Shown here in pieces: positions 29,528-38,509 of a DNA stretch of 64,000 nt. Numbering within the stretch: position 1 is the stretch's first letter; every line of letters starts with the position of its first letter. A program made the position numbers and the translations under genes. The notes under the pieces are model-generated. The model was given only the letters and a program-made list of their open reading frames with translations, ran no database searches and was not told the DNA's origin. Location of the stretch: assembly GCA_001312405.1 (NCBI GenBank), contig BBDR01000005.1, forward strand, positions 62,001 to 126,000. Direction: 5' to 3'. Origin of the DNA: Clostridium sp. NkU-1 (GTDB taxonomy: Bacteria; Bacillota_A; Clostridia; Lachnospirales; Lachnospiraceae).

Positions 29528-29752
29528 CTGACATTTATTTAATAATGATTTAATTATAGCATTAATTTTTTTTAAAAAGATGTTCCTGCATTGCGGAATA
29601 TCAAGATCGATTCTATTAATAATCACATTTGATATAAGCAGAAGTTATGTTATATATAAAAAGCATTAAGTTTACCAATACCAATTATCATGTTATAATA
29701 AAGTGAATTAAATACATCCCATCAGTTTTATCATGGGTTTTAAAGGAGAATC

Positions 29753-30949
29753 ATGCATATGGAGAGATTAATAGGAACTGTTTCAAGAGGTGTACGTGCT
29801 CCCATTATCCGACAGGGAGACGACATTGCTGAAATAGTTATTTCAAGTGTAATTGATGCAGCAAAAAGTGAAAATTTTGAATTGCGTGACAGAGATGTTG
29901 TCGCTGCTACCGAGGCCATTGTTGCCCGTGCTCAGGGAAACTATGCTACTGTGGACCAAATAGCTGCTGATATTAAAAATAAATTCGGTAATGAAACCAT
30001 CGGTATTGTATTTCCTATTTTAAGCCGTAACCGTTTTTCCATTTGCCTTAAGGGCATTGCAAGAGGTGCTAAAAAGATCGTGATCATGTTAAGCTATCCT
30101 TCCGATGAAGTAGGCAATCACCTGATCGATCTTGATGCTTTGGATGAAAAGGGCATTAATCCCTGGACTGATATTTTGACAGAGGCACAATACCGTGAAC
30201 TTTTTGGCTACCGTAAGCACACCTTTACCGGAGTTGATTATATTGAATACTACAAGGAGCTTATCCAAAAGGAAGGCTGCGAGGTAGAAGTTATTCTTGC
30301 AAATGACTGCCGGACAATCTTAAATTATACAAAGCATGTTCTTAGCTGCGATATTCATACCCGTTTTAGAACAAAACGTTTATTAAAGGCTGCCAATGCA
30401 GAGACTGTGTTTGGTCTTGATGATATCTTAACCGCATCAGTTGATGGCAGTGGATATAATGAAAATTATGGCTTGCTTGGCAGCAATAAAGCGACTGAAG
30501 ACACTGTTAAGCTATTCCCCCGCAATTGCGACCCAATCGTTAAGAAGATTCAGGATGGCCTCCTTGAAAGAACTGGAAAGCATATTGAAGTTATGATTTA
30601 TGGTGACGGCGCTTTCAAAGATCCTATGGGCAAAATTTGGGAATTGGCTGATCCGGTGGTTTCTCCGGCATATACGGAAGGTCTGGAAGGCCAGCCCAAT
30701 GAAGTGAAATTAAAATATCTTGCTGATAACGATTTTGCAGATTTAAGCGGAGCGGAATTAAAGGCTGCCATTTCAAATTATATTCAGAGCAAGGACAACA
30801 ATTTAGTGGGCAGCATGGTATCTCAGGGAACTACCCCCCGCCGCTTAACCGACTTAATCGGCTCCCTCTGTGACCTTACTTCCGGAAGCGGTGACAAAGG
30901 AACACCTATCGTATTAGTACAGGGCTACTTCGATAATTACACCAAATAA
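29753..30949 (+). CDS. Coenzyme F420-0:L-glutamate ligase (CofE)-like protein
   Basis: Intact 398-aa protein of the F420_ligase family: GTVSRGVRAPIIRQGDDIAEIV at the N-terminus, AATEAIVARAQGNY, and DGAFKDPMGKIWELADPVV. CofE adds glutamates to F420-0 in methanogens and actinobacteria. No cofC, cofD, cofG or cofH is in this window and F420 is not known from typical Lachnospiraceae, so the clostridial homologue is likely to do something else. It has its own terminator and a strong AAGGAG site; monocistronic. Confidence 0.82.
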   Translation: MHMERLIGTVSRGVRAPIIRQGDDIAEIVISSVIDAAKSENFELRDRDVVAATEAIVARAQGNYATVDQIAADIKNKFGNETIGIVFPILSRNRFSICLKGIARGAKKIVIMLSYPSDEVGNHLIDLDALDEKGINPWTDILTEAQYRELFGYRKHTFTGVDYIEYYKELIQKEGCEVEVILANDCRTILNYTKHVLSCDIHTRFRTKRLLKAANAETVFGLDDILTASVDGSGYNENYGLLGSNKATEDTVKLFPRNCDPIVKKIQDGLLERTGKHIEVMIYGDGAFKDPMGKIWELADPVVSPAYTEGLEGQPNEVKLKYLADNDFADLSGAELKAAISNYIQSKDNNLVGSMVSQGTTPRRLTDLIGSLCDLTSGSGDKGTPIVLVQGYFDNYTK

Positions 30950-31002
30950 CTCAAAAGGCAATGGCTAAACGCCTGCGTCCAATATAGATGTTTTCAGTTT
31001 TT

Positions 31003-31043
31003 GAGAAAAGCCGTAGGATTTTAAGTCCTACGGCTTTTCTCTT
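31003..31043. terminator. Strong terminator after the CofE-like gene
   Basis: GAGAAAAGCCGTAGGA, short loop, TCCTACGGCTTTTCTC: a 16-bp perfect stem flanked by T/A tracts, ~55 bp past the stop. On the minus strand the same region overlaps a 26-codon ORF (ATG near 31112) with a good AAGGAGG site; I do not call that ORF. Confidence 0.8.
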
Positions 31044-31181
31044 GCCATAAACCCTGTCCACAATCGCCATAAAACCGCCGGCTGGTTCCTGATTTTTTTT
31101 ACTTTCATAATGAGCCTCCTTACCATACTAAAAAAAATGCAGACATGGTATTGCATTTTGGTTCGTGTCATGATAATATTT

Positions 31182-31211
31182 AAATTACACCGTAATATTA
31201 CACTGTAATTT
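31182..31211. promoter_or_regulatory. Tandem TetR-type operator
   Basis: Two adjacent 13-bp palindromes, ATTACACCGTAAT and ATTACACTGTAAT (31184-31209), end 25 bp before the TetR start. The arrangement fits autoregulation by the TetR protein encoded next. Confidence 0.7.
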
Positions 31212-31234
31212 ATACATAAGCGAGGTGATAGAAC

Positions 31235-31852
31235 ATGTCAAGGGACTTTCAGCAAACTCACGAAAATCTGTTGGTTTGTGCAAAGAAACACTTCTTAGAG
31301 TTTGGCTTTGAGCGAGCCAGCATCCGAGAAATTTGCAAAGATGCTCATGTGACCAACGGGGCTTTCTACAACCACTTCGCCGATAAGGAGGCGTTGTTCG
31401 GCGCTCTGGTAGACCCGGTCGTCCTGGCCGTTTCCAAAATCTATTCCGATTCTGTAGAAAAGCATTTTGAGATGGCAAGAACTGACGAGCTGAAACAACT
31501 GTGGAAATTATCAGAAGAAACGATTCTGGAAATTATTGAGTACATCTATACTCACTTTGATGTCTTTCAGCTGTTGCTGATGCGCTCTGATGGCACGAAA
31601 TATGCGGATTTTCTGGACAATGTGGTGGGTTCTGAAGTGCAGGAGACAAGGAAATTGGTTGACGAGCTAAAAGCAAGAGGTGTTCCAATCCGTGACTTAG
31701 AGGAAGGTGAGTGGCATATGCTGGTTCACTCTTACTATGCTTCCATCGCTGAAGTCGTTATGCACAACTACCCAATGCCAGCAGCCCTTAAATATGCTCA
31801 TACCTTAGCTGCATTTTTCAGTTCCGGCTGGCAAACCGTTTTGGGGATTTAA
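31235..31852 (+). CDS. TetR/AcrR-family transcriptional regulator
   Basis: Intact 205-aa regulator. HTH in residues ~8-50: ENLLVCAKKHFLEFGFERASIREICKDAHVTNGAFYNHFADKEALF, a textbook TetR N-terminus. The C-terminal ligand domain is not assignable to a known effector. It precedes an ECF-transporter operon on the same strand by ~115 bp and likely controls it together with itself through the tandem operator. Confidence 0.92.
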   Translation: MSRDFQQTHENLLVCAKKHFLEFGFERASIREICKDAHVTNGAFYNHFADKEALFGALVDPVVLAVSKIYSDSVEKHFEMARTDELKQLWKLSEETILEIIEYIYTHFDVFQLLLMRSDGTKYADFLDNVVGSEVQETRKLVDELKARGVPIRDLEEGEWHMLVHSYYASIAEVVMHNYPMPAALKYAHTLAAFFSSGWQTVLGI

Positions 31853-31969
31853 TCCCCAAAATTTTTGGCCGCAAGTTAGTTTAGCCTAACTATGTAATGT
31901 GACAGAAGTAATATCGGCACGATTCTCCTTGCCAGGGATATACAAATTTTTCAAAAGAGAGGAAAAAAA

Positions 31970-32531
31970 TTGAAATGGAAAAAAAGCAACAAACTTACAG
32001 GTAAGGATTTAATCAACGTCGGTATTTATACCGCAATGACCCTTGTAATATTCTTTATTATTGGACTACTGACAGCGCTACCGGTAGTGTACCCGTTCCT
32101 GTTTATCATTTGGCCGGTTGTTTGCGGTATTCCAATGATGCTGTACTATACTAAAATCAAAAAAAATTGGTATGTTGACCATCACCGGAATCATAAGCGG
32201 AATTTTCTTTTACCTTATTGGCTACGGTTGGATTGGCTTGCTTGGCTGGATTTTGGGCGGCATTCTAAGCGATCTTGTTCTGAAAGCTGGTCATTATCAG
32301 AGCTTTAAGGTTACCGCACTGAGCTATGCGTGCTTTTGCCTTGGTATCATGGGCTGCCCTGCTAACCTCTGGTTTGCCGGTGAGTCATATTGGGAGAACA
32401 TTCACAGCTCCATGGGTGATCAGTATGCAAATACTTTACAGTCACTGATGCCATCCTGGATGTTGTATGCAGGTTTTGCGCTGTTGTTTGCAGGCGGTAT
32501 CTTGGGCGCATTGCTTGGACGCAAATGCTGA
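31970..32531 (+). CDS. MptD-type ECF transporter S component (Trep_Strep family)
   Basis: Substrate-binding membrane subunit of an energy-coupling-factor transporter. About five to six helices (VGIYTAMTLVIFFIIGLLTALPVVYPFLF; ITGIISGIFFYLIGYGWIGLLGWILGGILSDLV), matching the MptD/Trep_Strep integral membrane family. The frame breaks at an A run near 32161 (YTKIKK...GMLTITG). A TTG start at 31970 follows AGAGAGG. Corrected ~186 aa. The T and ATPase genes follow immediately, so this is a dedicated (group I) ECF system. Substrate unknown. Confidence 0.82.
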
Positions 32532-32562
32532 AGAAGCATTTTGAGAGAGCTGGAATTATCTG

Positions 32563-33285
32563 ATGGAACAGCTTCAAGCAGTTGCAGGCACAAAAAAAGG
32601 CCTTTACCTCGATCCTCGGACAAAGTTGCTGCTGATGGCCGTCGTTGCTACCGCTGAATTTTTGTATAATCATACCGCCTTTATGATTGCGGTGGCACTA
32701 ATTCCTTTTGTGCTTTTGCTTACCAACCGGCAGTATAAGACCGCCATTACCTTTTTTTGTCCTGTTCACTATGGGACTGGTGGTACAGTCGGTTCAAAAT
32801 AACATCCAATTTCCTATGGTCATCAATATGATCATTGTGCTTTTGGTTGGACTGGTTCTGCGGCTATTTCCTGCCTTTATGATGGGGGCGTATTTCATAA
32901 AATCCACCACTGCAAGCGAATGCGTTGCATCGCTGGGCCGGATGCACATCGGACGGCAGATTACCATTCCACTGTCTGTTCTGTTTCGTTTTATCCCCAC
33001 CATGCAGGAAGAATCTGCGGCCATCAAGGATGCCATGCAAATGCGAGAGGTACAGTTTGGCACTCAAAAATTCTGGAATAACCCAACTGCCCTAATCGAG
33101 TACCGCTTCATCCCACTGATGATTTCAGTAGTTAAAATCGGAGAAGATCTTTCAGCAGCAGCATTGACGCGTGGGCTGGACAATCCAGTAAAACGGACAA
33201 ACATCACAAAAATCGGATTTACACTCTGGGATGTACTTACCGTATTGATCGCTGCAGTTATGTTGTTTCTCACATTTTTTTGTAA
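32563..33285 (+). CDS. ECF transporter T component (CbiQ/EcfT family)
   Basis: Membrane scaffold linking S component to ATPases. Helical, with LDPRTKLLLMAVVATAEFLY at the start and SAAALTRGLDNP (the A-R-G coupling helix motif typical of EcfT) near the end. Breaks: a T run at 32753-32760, and a T run near 33275 after which the corrected frame stops at TAA 33283-33285, leaving AAGGAGG free as the RBS of the next gene. Without the second correction the ORF runs into the ATPase gene to 33358. Confidence 0.85.
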
Positions 33286-33308
33286 TCAGATGGTAAGGAG
33301 GCCGGAAA

Positions 33309-34809
33309 ATGATAGAACTAAAGAATATTTCTTTTACATACGAAAATGGAGAATCTGAAAACAGCCTCCAAAATATCGACTTGACGATCAAGGACGGGGA
33401 AACAATCCTGCTCTGCGGGGAATCCGGCTGCGGCAAAACAACCCTGACCCGGCTGGTAAACGGGTTGATTCCGCATTATTATCAGGGAAACCTAATGGGC
33501 GAAGTGCTGCTGGATGGACAGGAATTAAAAGAATATCCGCTGTATGAAATTGCCAAGCGGGTGGGGTCGGTATTTCAAAATCCCCGGACGCAGTTTTACA
33601 ATGTGGAGACTACCAATGAAATCGTATTCGGCTGCGAAAACATGGCTTTGCCAGTTCCGGATATGCTAAAGCGGCTGGAAGAAACTACGAGAAACCTCAA
33701 GCTGGAGAAACTATTGGATCGGAGCCTGTTTGCCCTTTCCGGTGGCGAAAAGCAAAAAAATCGCCTGCGCATCAGCAGACACAATCCGCCCTGAGATTTT
33801 TGTTTTAGATGAACCATCTTCCAATTTGGATATTGCTGCCATAGAGGATTTAATTGGTGTTATTCAGCATTGGCAAGCTAAAAAAAAGACGATCATCGTG
33901 GCAGAACACCGCCTATATTACCTTGTCCCATATGCTGACCGCATTATTTACATGAAACATGGGACCATCTGCCGGCAGTTCACCCGGCAGGAACTCCAGG
34001 CATTAAGGCCAGAGGAATTGCAGGCAATGGGGTTGCGGGCGCTTGATCCATTTCACCTTCAGCCTGAAGCTGCTGCAAAACCAGATGCACCAGCTCTGCA
34101 CATCAAGAATTTCTTTTTTACTTATGAAAAACATGGCCCTGCCAATGTGGATATTCCGGCTTTAATACTGCCCCAAGGCGAGATTATCGGCATCATTGGA
34201 ACAACGGTGCGGGCAAGTCAACCTTTGCCCGGTGCTTATGCGGCCTGGATAAAAAGGCGAAAGGAACTCTGGAATTGAACGGCGCTGTGTATGACAGGAA
34301 AAAGCGCCTCCGCGCTTCTTATATGGTCATGCAGGATGTGAACCACCAGCTGTTCACAGAGGATGTGCTGGATGAACTGTTGCTGAGCATGGCTGGTAAA
34401 GATGAGGAAATGGACACTGCACAAGCCAATAAGATTTTGTCCAGTCTTGATTTGCTGGATAAAAGAAGTTGCATCCTATGTCTTTGTCTGGCGGCGAAAA
34501 ACAGCGGGTAGCTATTGGCAGTGCCATCGCCTCCAATAAAGAAGTTATGGTGTTTGATGAGCTACTAGCGGCCTTGATTACCGGCACATGGTTGAGGTTT
34601 CCGAAAATCTGAATCGCTTGAAAGAAATGGGGAAAAGTCTGTTTTTGATTACCCATGATCCGGAACTCATTTATAAATGTTGTACCTATTTGTTGTTTAT
34701 TGAGAATGGCAAGGTGCTATGGCACCGGACCATGGATCATGAGGCGGTTATACTTTTGCAAACCTTTTTTTCGCATGAACAAGCTGCGGGGGAGGCAAAT
34801 GTCCCGTAA
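33309..34809 (+). CDS. Double ECF-type ATPase (EcfA1-EcfA2 fusion)
   Basis: One polypeptide of ~500 aa with two ABC ATPase domains. First domain: Walker A LLCGESGCGKTTLTRLVNG, Q-loop SVFQNPRTQF, signature FALSGGEKQ, Walker B EIFVLDEPSSNLD, switch VAEHR. Second domain: frame-corrected NGAGKSTFARCLCG, Q-loop MVMQDVNHQLF, LSGGEKQRVAIGSAI, DEPTSGLDYRHM, LITHD. About five single-base breaks; several are losses of one C (e.g. near 34562: GAGCTACT for GAGCCTACT) and others are extra A. Powers uptake through the S/T subunits encoded upstream. Confidence 0.87.
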
Positions 34810-34911
34810 TGCGTGAATCAATCGCAGCATGTACAAAGGACATTCCTTACTTAATGCAATCAAAATAATCAGGATAGTCTGGCTGCAAAATTACCCTGCG
34901 GGCAGTCCCGA

Positions 34912-34965
34912 CTAAACAAGGAGAACGCCAGACACTTGACTGTGCCTGGCGTTCTCCTTGTTTAG
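34912..34965. terminator. 20-bp perfect inverted repeat between convergent genes
   Basis: Left arm 34912-34931 CTAAACAAGGAGAACGCCAG and right arm 34946-34965 are perfectly complementary, with a 14-nt loop. No T run of five follows on either strand, so it is an unusual terminator or a structured 3' end. It lies ~100 bp after the ATPase gene and ~55 bp from the PNPOx gene end. Confidence 0.6.
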
Positions 34966-35019
34966 CTATAAATTAATTGGTCTGTAACAAATTCATCTGT
35001 CATCTGAAGGGCCGTTTCA

Positions 35020-35507
35020 TCAATGTTGTTTTGCTTTGGCATACTCCATTGCTTCCTTGCCGGTTATGTGTTCAATGTCAATAGCAATAATATAAGCATG
35101 TGTGCATCCAGCTATTTCCTTATTCCTGGCATCTTCAGGCTGATCGCCTGAATACTTACTTACCAGGCCTTAAATGCTTCCAGGCTTTCATAGCCTTCCA
35201 CAATTCTGGCCTTTCCAAAAGCGATAACACTGCGGAAGTAAGAAGTATATTCCTTACTTACAATCGTATCTTCATCAATTACCGAAAAAGATACCTTTGG
35301 ATATTTTGTGATCGCATCAACTTTATGCCCGGCCTTTGCAGAATGGAAATAAATCTTGTCATTGAAATATACGTAGCTCAACGGAACAGCGTACGGATAA
35401 TCTTCATCCCCTAAGCATGCCAGGACACCATTGGTGCATCTGTCCATTACCGCAATTGTATCTTCAGGCGATAATAATTGTTTGTTTCTTCTCATTTCTC
35501 TAAACAT
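35020..35507 (-). CDS. Pyridoxamine 5'-phosphate oxidase-family (split-barrel FMN-binding) protein
   Basis: Small flavin-fold protein: MFREMRRNKQLLSPEDTIAVMDRCTNGVLACLGDEDYPYAVPLSYVYFNDKIYFHSAKAGHKVDAI is the typical NimA/PNPOx-like N-terminal block with a conserved YPYAVPL and H-x-A-x-x-G-H-K. One base missing near 35168 causes a false stop; corrected, it continues to ...HITGKEAMEYAKAKQH at 35020 (~162 aa). NimA-like members reduce nitroimidazoles, others bind FMN or haem. It is downstream of a complete ykkC-type leader, with a 23-codon ORF in between. Confidence 0.82.
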
Positions 35508-35550
35508 TTGGTATTTTCCCCTTCCTTATATGTATTGATGCAAATTGATA

Positions 35551-35622
35551 TTATTTAACCGAATCAAGTAAGTCCTCCGCTTCAAATGCGAAAAGCATAG
35601 TGTGACCATATGCCCAAACCAT
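35551..35622 (-). CDS. 23-aa ORF directly behind the ykkC leader
   Basis: ATG 35622 lies 7 nt after a near-perfect GGAGGTGAG site. The product MVWAYGHTMLFAFEAEDLL plus four residues matches nothing I know. It could be a leader peptide, or the decayed start of the transporter gene (SMR family) that often follows guanidine-I riboswitches; the similarity is too weak to decide. The strong ribosome site is the main evidence that it is translated. Confidence 0.4.
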   Translation of the reverse strand: MVWAYGHTMLFAFEAEDLLDSVK

Positions 35623-35639
35623 GTTCTCACCTCCAGAAT

Positions 35640-35762
35640 AAAATTTAAGCCTGAATGATATCATCTTGATATCTCCCAGGCTTTTATCCTTCCGTGACAC
35701 AGCTGTGAAACTGTGAGCTCTCTCCCGGTCACAAACCAGTTAAACTGCGGAACCCCAGATAA
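35640..35762 (-). promoter_or_regulatory. ykkC-type riboswitch (guanidine-I class likely)
   Basis: Minus strand shows, in order, CTGGGGTTCCGC, ACTGG..GACCGGGAG, AGAGCTCACAG/CTGTG, CACGGAAGGATAAAAGCC and TGGGAGA, the conserved ykkC aptamer blocks. The 3' end folds as AAGCCTGGGAGATATC/GATATC..CAGGCTT, competing with the aptamer as expression platform. Guanidine-I is the commonest ykkC subtype; ppGpp or PRPP subtypes are not excluded by eye. Confidence 0.8.
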
Positions 35763-35811
35763 CATTATTATTTACTTTTTAATAAGATCATGCACTTTCA
35801 AACTAAGCTTG

Positions 35812-35840
35812 ATTATATACTCGTTTTCCCAGTAAGTCAA
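35812..35840 (-). promoter_or_regulatory. SigA promoter of the ykkC leader
   Basis: TTGACT (35840-35835), 17-bp spacer, TATAAT (35817-35812) on the minus strand, ~50 bp before the aptamer. Confidence 0.8.
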
Positions 35841-35914
35841 CGTTCTTTCGCTTTCGTAAGGGTGAATAGATTACCATTTTTACGTTTCATTTCAGCATGA
35901 CATTGTTATGAAAA

Positions 35915-36109
35915 TCACTGTTCAAACATTTCATCCAATTTATTCAGTGGAAATGGTGTCATAGCAAGGGGCTTAACTGCTATGGACATGAGCATGGCCG
36001 GATTATCATCTGCTGCAATCCGATTTGAACTCAAGGTGCCGCACAACCGGCATCTGTGGATAATTGCCCATTCGCCGTTCTTACGCACCCAGACACTGAC
36101 CTGCTCCAT
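35915..36109 (-). CDS. RNHCP-domain protein, short form
   Basis: 64 aa: VSVWVRKNGEWAIIHRCRLCGTLSSNRIAADDNPAMLMSIAVKPLAMTPFPL is the C-terminal two-thirds of an RNHCP domain, including one CxxC and the RIAADDN block. The N-terminal CxxC zinc pair found in full members is missing, yet ATG 36109 has a good GAGGGGAGG site, so the gene may start here naturally or be shortened by a deletion. Function of RNHCP is unknown. Confidence 0.7.
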   Translation of the reverse strand: MEQVSVWVRKNGEWAIIHRCRLCGTLSSNRIAADDNPAMLMSIAVKPLAMTPFPLNKLDEMFEQ

Positions 36110-36150
36110 AATTCCTCCCCTCGCAAAGGTTAATTGTCAGCGGCACGAAA

Positions 36151-36582
36151 CTATGCTTTGAGCGGCTGCCATGCCATCGTAAGCTCACTTTCTTTTGTTT
36201 CTTCCTCAATCTGTTCCCTCAGGACCGCGAATCCCTCTCTCAAATAGAATCTGACTGCCCTCTCATTTCTTTTATAAACATTTAAAAGAAGTTTGTTATG
36301 TCTTTCTTTGGCATAACCAAGCAGTTCACTGCCGATTCCTTTGGATTGGTATTGGTCATCAACAAAAATCCCCTCAATGTAATCTCCATTCAGCCCAAGA
36401 AACCCCTGGATCTGGTCATTGGAATCATAGACATAAACGGTTGCCTGAGGCAGAATCTTCCCTACTGCGGCATAGCTGTTTATCCAATAGCTGCTGTCAA
36501 TAAAATAATGGGCTTTGATATTGGTATTAAGCCATATCTTCATAATTTGTCCGATATCGGTTTCTTTAACATCTCTGATCAT
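36151..36582 (-). CDS. GNAT-family N-acetyltransferase
   Basis: Intact 143-aa enzyme: MIRDVKETDIGQIMKIWL at the N-terminus, acetyl-CoA loop IEGIFVDDQYQSKGIGSELL (QSKGIG), C-terminal LNVYKRNERAVRFYLREGFAV. Resembles YjaB/PhnO-like acetyltransferases of small amines or peptides. Substrate unknown; alone between an RNHCP gene and a long gap. Confidence 0.87.
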   Translation of the reverse strand: MIRDVKETDIGQIMKIWLNTNIKAHYFIDSSYWINSYAAVGKILPQATVYVYDSNDQIQGFLGLNGDYIEGIFVDDQYQSKGIGSELLGYAKERHNKLLLNVYKRNERAVRFYLREGFAVLREQIEEETKESELTMAWQPLKA

Positions 36583-37131
36583 AATAAAATATGCTTTCTC
36601 CTTTTGATCAAAATAATTTATTTTAACAGTATACTATTCTGAACAATAAAAAAAGCAGGTAACTCTGTCACTTAGAGATATCTGCTTACTTATTATACAC
36701 TAACACAAAGAAACAAGCCTTGCTGGTTTCTCTCGTTATTGCGGCAGTCACCAGGTGAACATGGATTTATATTCATCTGACTCATTGCCTGCGTAAATAA
36801 AACCTATAATTTTTTTCAATCAAATTAAAGGCAGCCTGAGCTTCATATATCCGCAAAATAAGTACAACAAAAACCCCCTCGTGAAATGAGAGTTAAATTT
36901 TATTGTTCATTATCTTAGCGAATAGACGACATCAAGCCACCTCCCTTTGTATAATTAAGATCATCATAACGAATTTTTCTAAACTTTGCAAGATGTTTTT
37001 TGTGCTGTGCTGTTTTTCTATTGTTTTATGCGATTGATTAAGCATGCACTGAACTTAAAACAGCCATATTTATGACACTACTTTTACCACAGGATCCGCC
37101 AGCTCTATGGCAGGCAGCAGAGCATGGTTTA
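36583..37131. other. Gene-free stretch, ~550 bp
   Basis: Contains a minus-strand terminator (36649-36689: AAGCAGATATCTCT/AGAGTTACCTGCTT then T7), probably ending the flavodoxin transcript. Further right there is a GGGAGGTGGCTTGATG site opening only a five-codon ORF (near 36935) and AT-rich sequence. I see no longer coding region. Confidence 0.6.
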
Positions 37132-37610
37132 TCAGATGGCCAGGTTTTGGGACCATTTCACCGCTTTAGACAAGTTTTCCTCTAAGCTTTTCTTGGGTTC
37201 TACAAAATCTATTTCACTGAGGAATTCATTCCCGGAAAGCTCTTTCTTTAGTTTTGTAAAACACTTTTGGGCTCCGCCCCCTCCATGGCTGGCAAACAGG
37301 GCGATCCGTTTGCCCTGGATTTTATATTGGCTGAGCAGGCTTTTTATGGGCGGCGTAAACGACCCGGCCAGATGGGGGTACCGATTATAATCGTATCATA
37401 CTTGTTTAAATCAATGGGTTTATTTATCAGCTTTGGCTTCTCGCCAAAAATAACGCTCTTTCCTCCCCAGAAGTACTTTCCAAACCCTTCTGCCGGATAG
37501 TTCTTGCTTATTTTTAACTCCGTAATGTCGGCGCCTGTTGTTTCTGCAATCTTTTCTGCAATGAATTTCGTGCTCCCGGTAAACGAAAAATATACAACCA
37601 GAGTGCTCAT
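37132..37610 (-). CDS. Flavodoxin
   Basis: FMN-binding electron carrier. N-terminal phosphate loop STLVVYFSFTGSTKFIAEKIAE (TGSTK), then DTIIIGTPIWPG, and frame-corrected SFTPPIKSLLSQYKIQGKRIALFASHGGGG, the FMN isoalloxazine-side loops. One G is missing near 37370 and causes the false stop; corrected, the protein ends AVKWSQNLAI at 37132 (~159 aa). The ATG at 37610 follows GAGGAGAT. The PadR gene lies upstream on the same strand. Confidence 0.87.
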
Positions 37611-37768
37611 AGCTAATCTCCTCATATCATAAGTTTATAGCCAAGAAATATTGGTTATAAGCTTATTCTTTTTTGTGATATAGATGAATGGGCAGCTTCA
37701 TGGGGTTTCACTCTCTCCCTTATCTCATCTATGGGGTTAATAGTTACATATCAAATATAATTGTCCTG

Positions 37769-38334
37769 TTATTTATCATCTTCTTTCTCATTTATAATTT
37801 TCTTTGCCTCAACGGCCCAATCCCTCATTGCAGAATAAATATAAACGCCGCAAAGTGCGGTCAGACGGCTGTAGGAGCAGTCAATATCCTGCTCCTTTAA
37901 TTGCCCGCAAAGCTCCATATAGCCGTTCATTTCTTTGACCAGCTTATCATTCCTTCTGATAAAATTGTCCAGATGGCCAAGCAGCACCTCTGGTTCTGTG
38001 TTCTCACCAAAGGAAACCTTGAGCAATAATTCGTATCTTATCTTCTCGATCTCCGGCTCCTCCCGCAGCCAATCGGAAAGCTCTTTCCTGCCTGCGTCAG
38101 TAATGCTGTATACGATCTGTCCACGCCCATTACCAGTCTGCGTATTCTTAGAGGTGACGGCGAGCCCCTCAGCCACCAGTTTTTTTGAGAGTCGGATAGA
38201 TCTGGCCGTAACTCTCCTGCCAGAAATGGCTGTATTCGTTCTCTATCCATTTTTTTAATGGTATAACCGGTCTGAGGCATTCGGGCAAGCATGCCCAGCA
38301 TTACATATTTTGATTTTCCTGTATTTTCTTTCAT
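37769..38334 (-). CDS. PadR-family transcriptional regulator
   Basis: PadR winged helix (SKYVMLGMLARMPQTGYTIKK, then frame-corrected YGQIYPTLKKLVAEGLAVTSKNTQTGNGRGQIVYSITDAGRKELSDWL) plus a C-terminal PadR_C helical dimerisation domain. Breaks at a T/A run near 38250 and at 38178-38184 (LKK/KLVAEGL). Corrected ~188 aa. A palindromic AT-rich operator lies just upstream (38355-38394), suggesting autoregulation; the flavodoxin gene downstream may be a target. Confidence 0.87.
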
Positions 38335-38354
38335 CTGTACACCTTCTGTTCGTT

Positions 38355-38394
38355 TTATATATCATAATAATATATCATTATGATATATTATGTC
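38355..38394. promoter_or_regulatory. Probable PadR operator
   Basis: Overlapping palindromes ATATATCATAAT / ATATATCATTATGATATA, ending ~20 bp upstream of the PadR start. The ATATCATNATGATAT-like form is typical for PadR binding sites. Confidence 0.6.
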
Positions 38395-38451
38395 AAGACT
38401 TTTTGATTGTAAAAATACATTGCTGTTCTCGAATCGGCCTCCAGTCAACGG

Positions 38452-38487
38452 AAAAAGCCCACTTGCAGAAAAGCAAGTGAGCTTTTT
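38452..38487 (-). terminator. Terminator after the TipA-like gene
   Basis: AAAAAGCTCACTTGC, TTTTCT, GCAAGTGGGCTTTTT on the minus strand; symmetric enough to work both ways. Confidence 0.85.
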
Positions 38488-38509
38488 ATCCTTCAGATAT
38501 CACATAGAA

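Noticed and set aside
31030..31112. 26-codon minus-strand ORF with AAGGAGG site
   Set aside because: It runs into the CofE terminator stem, has no recognised relatives, and could equally be a remnant; translation cannot be supported.
36900..36950. Type I toxin-like locus (GGGAGGTGGCTTGATG)
   Set aside because: The ORF has only five codons and no hydrophobic peptide; resemblance is limited to the ribosome site.
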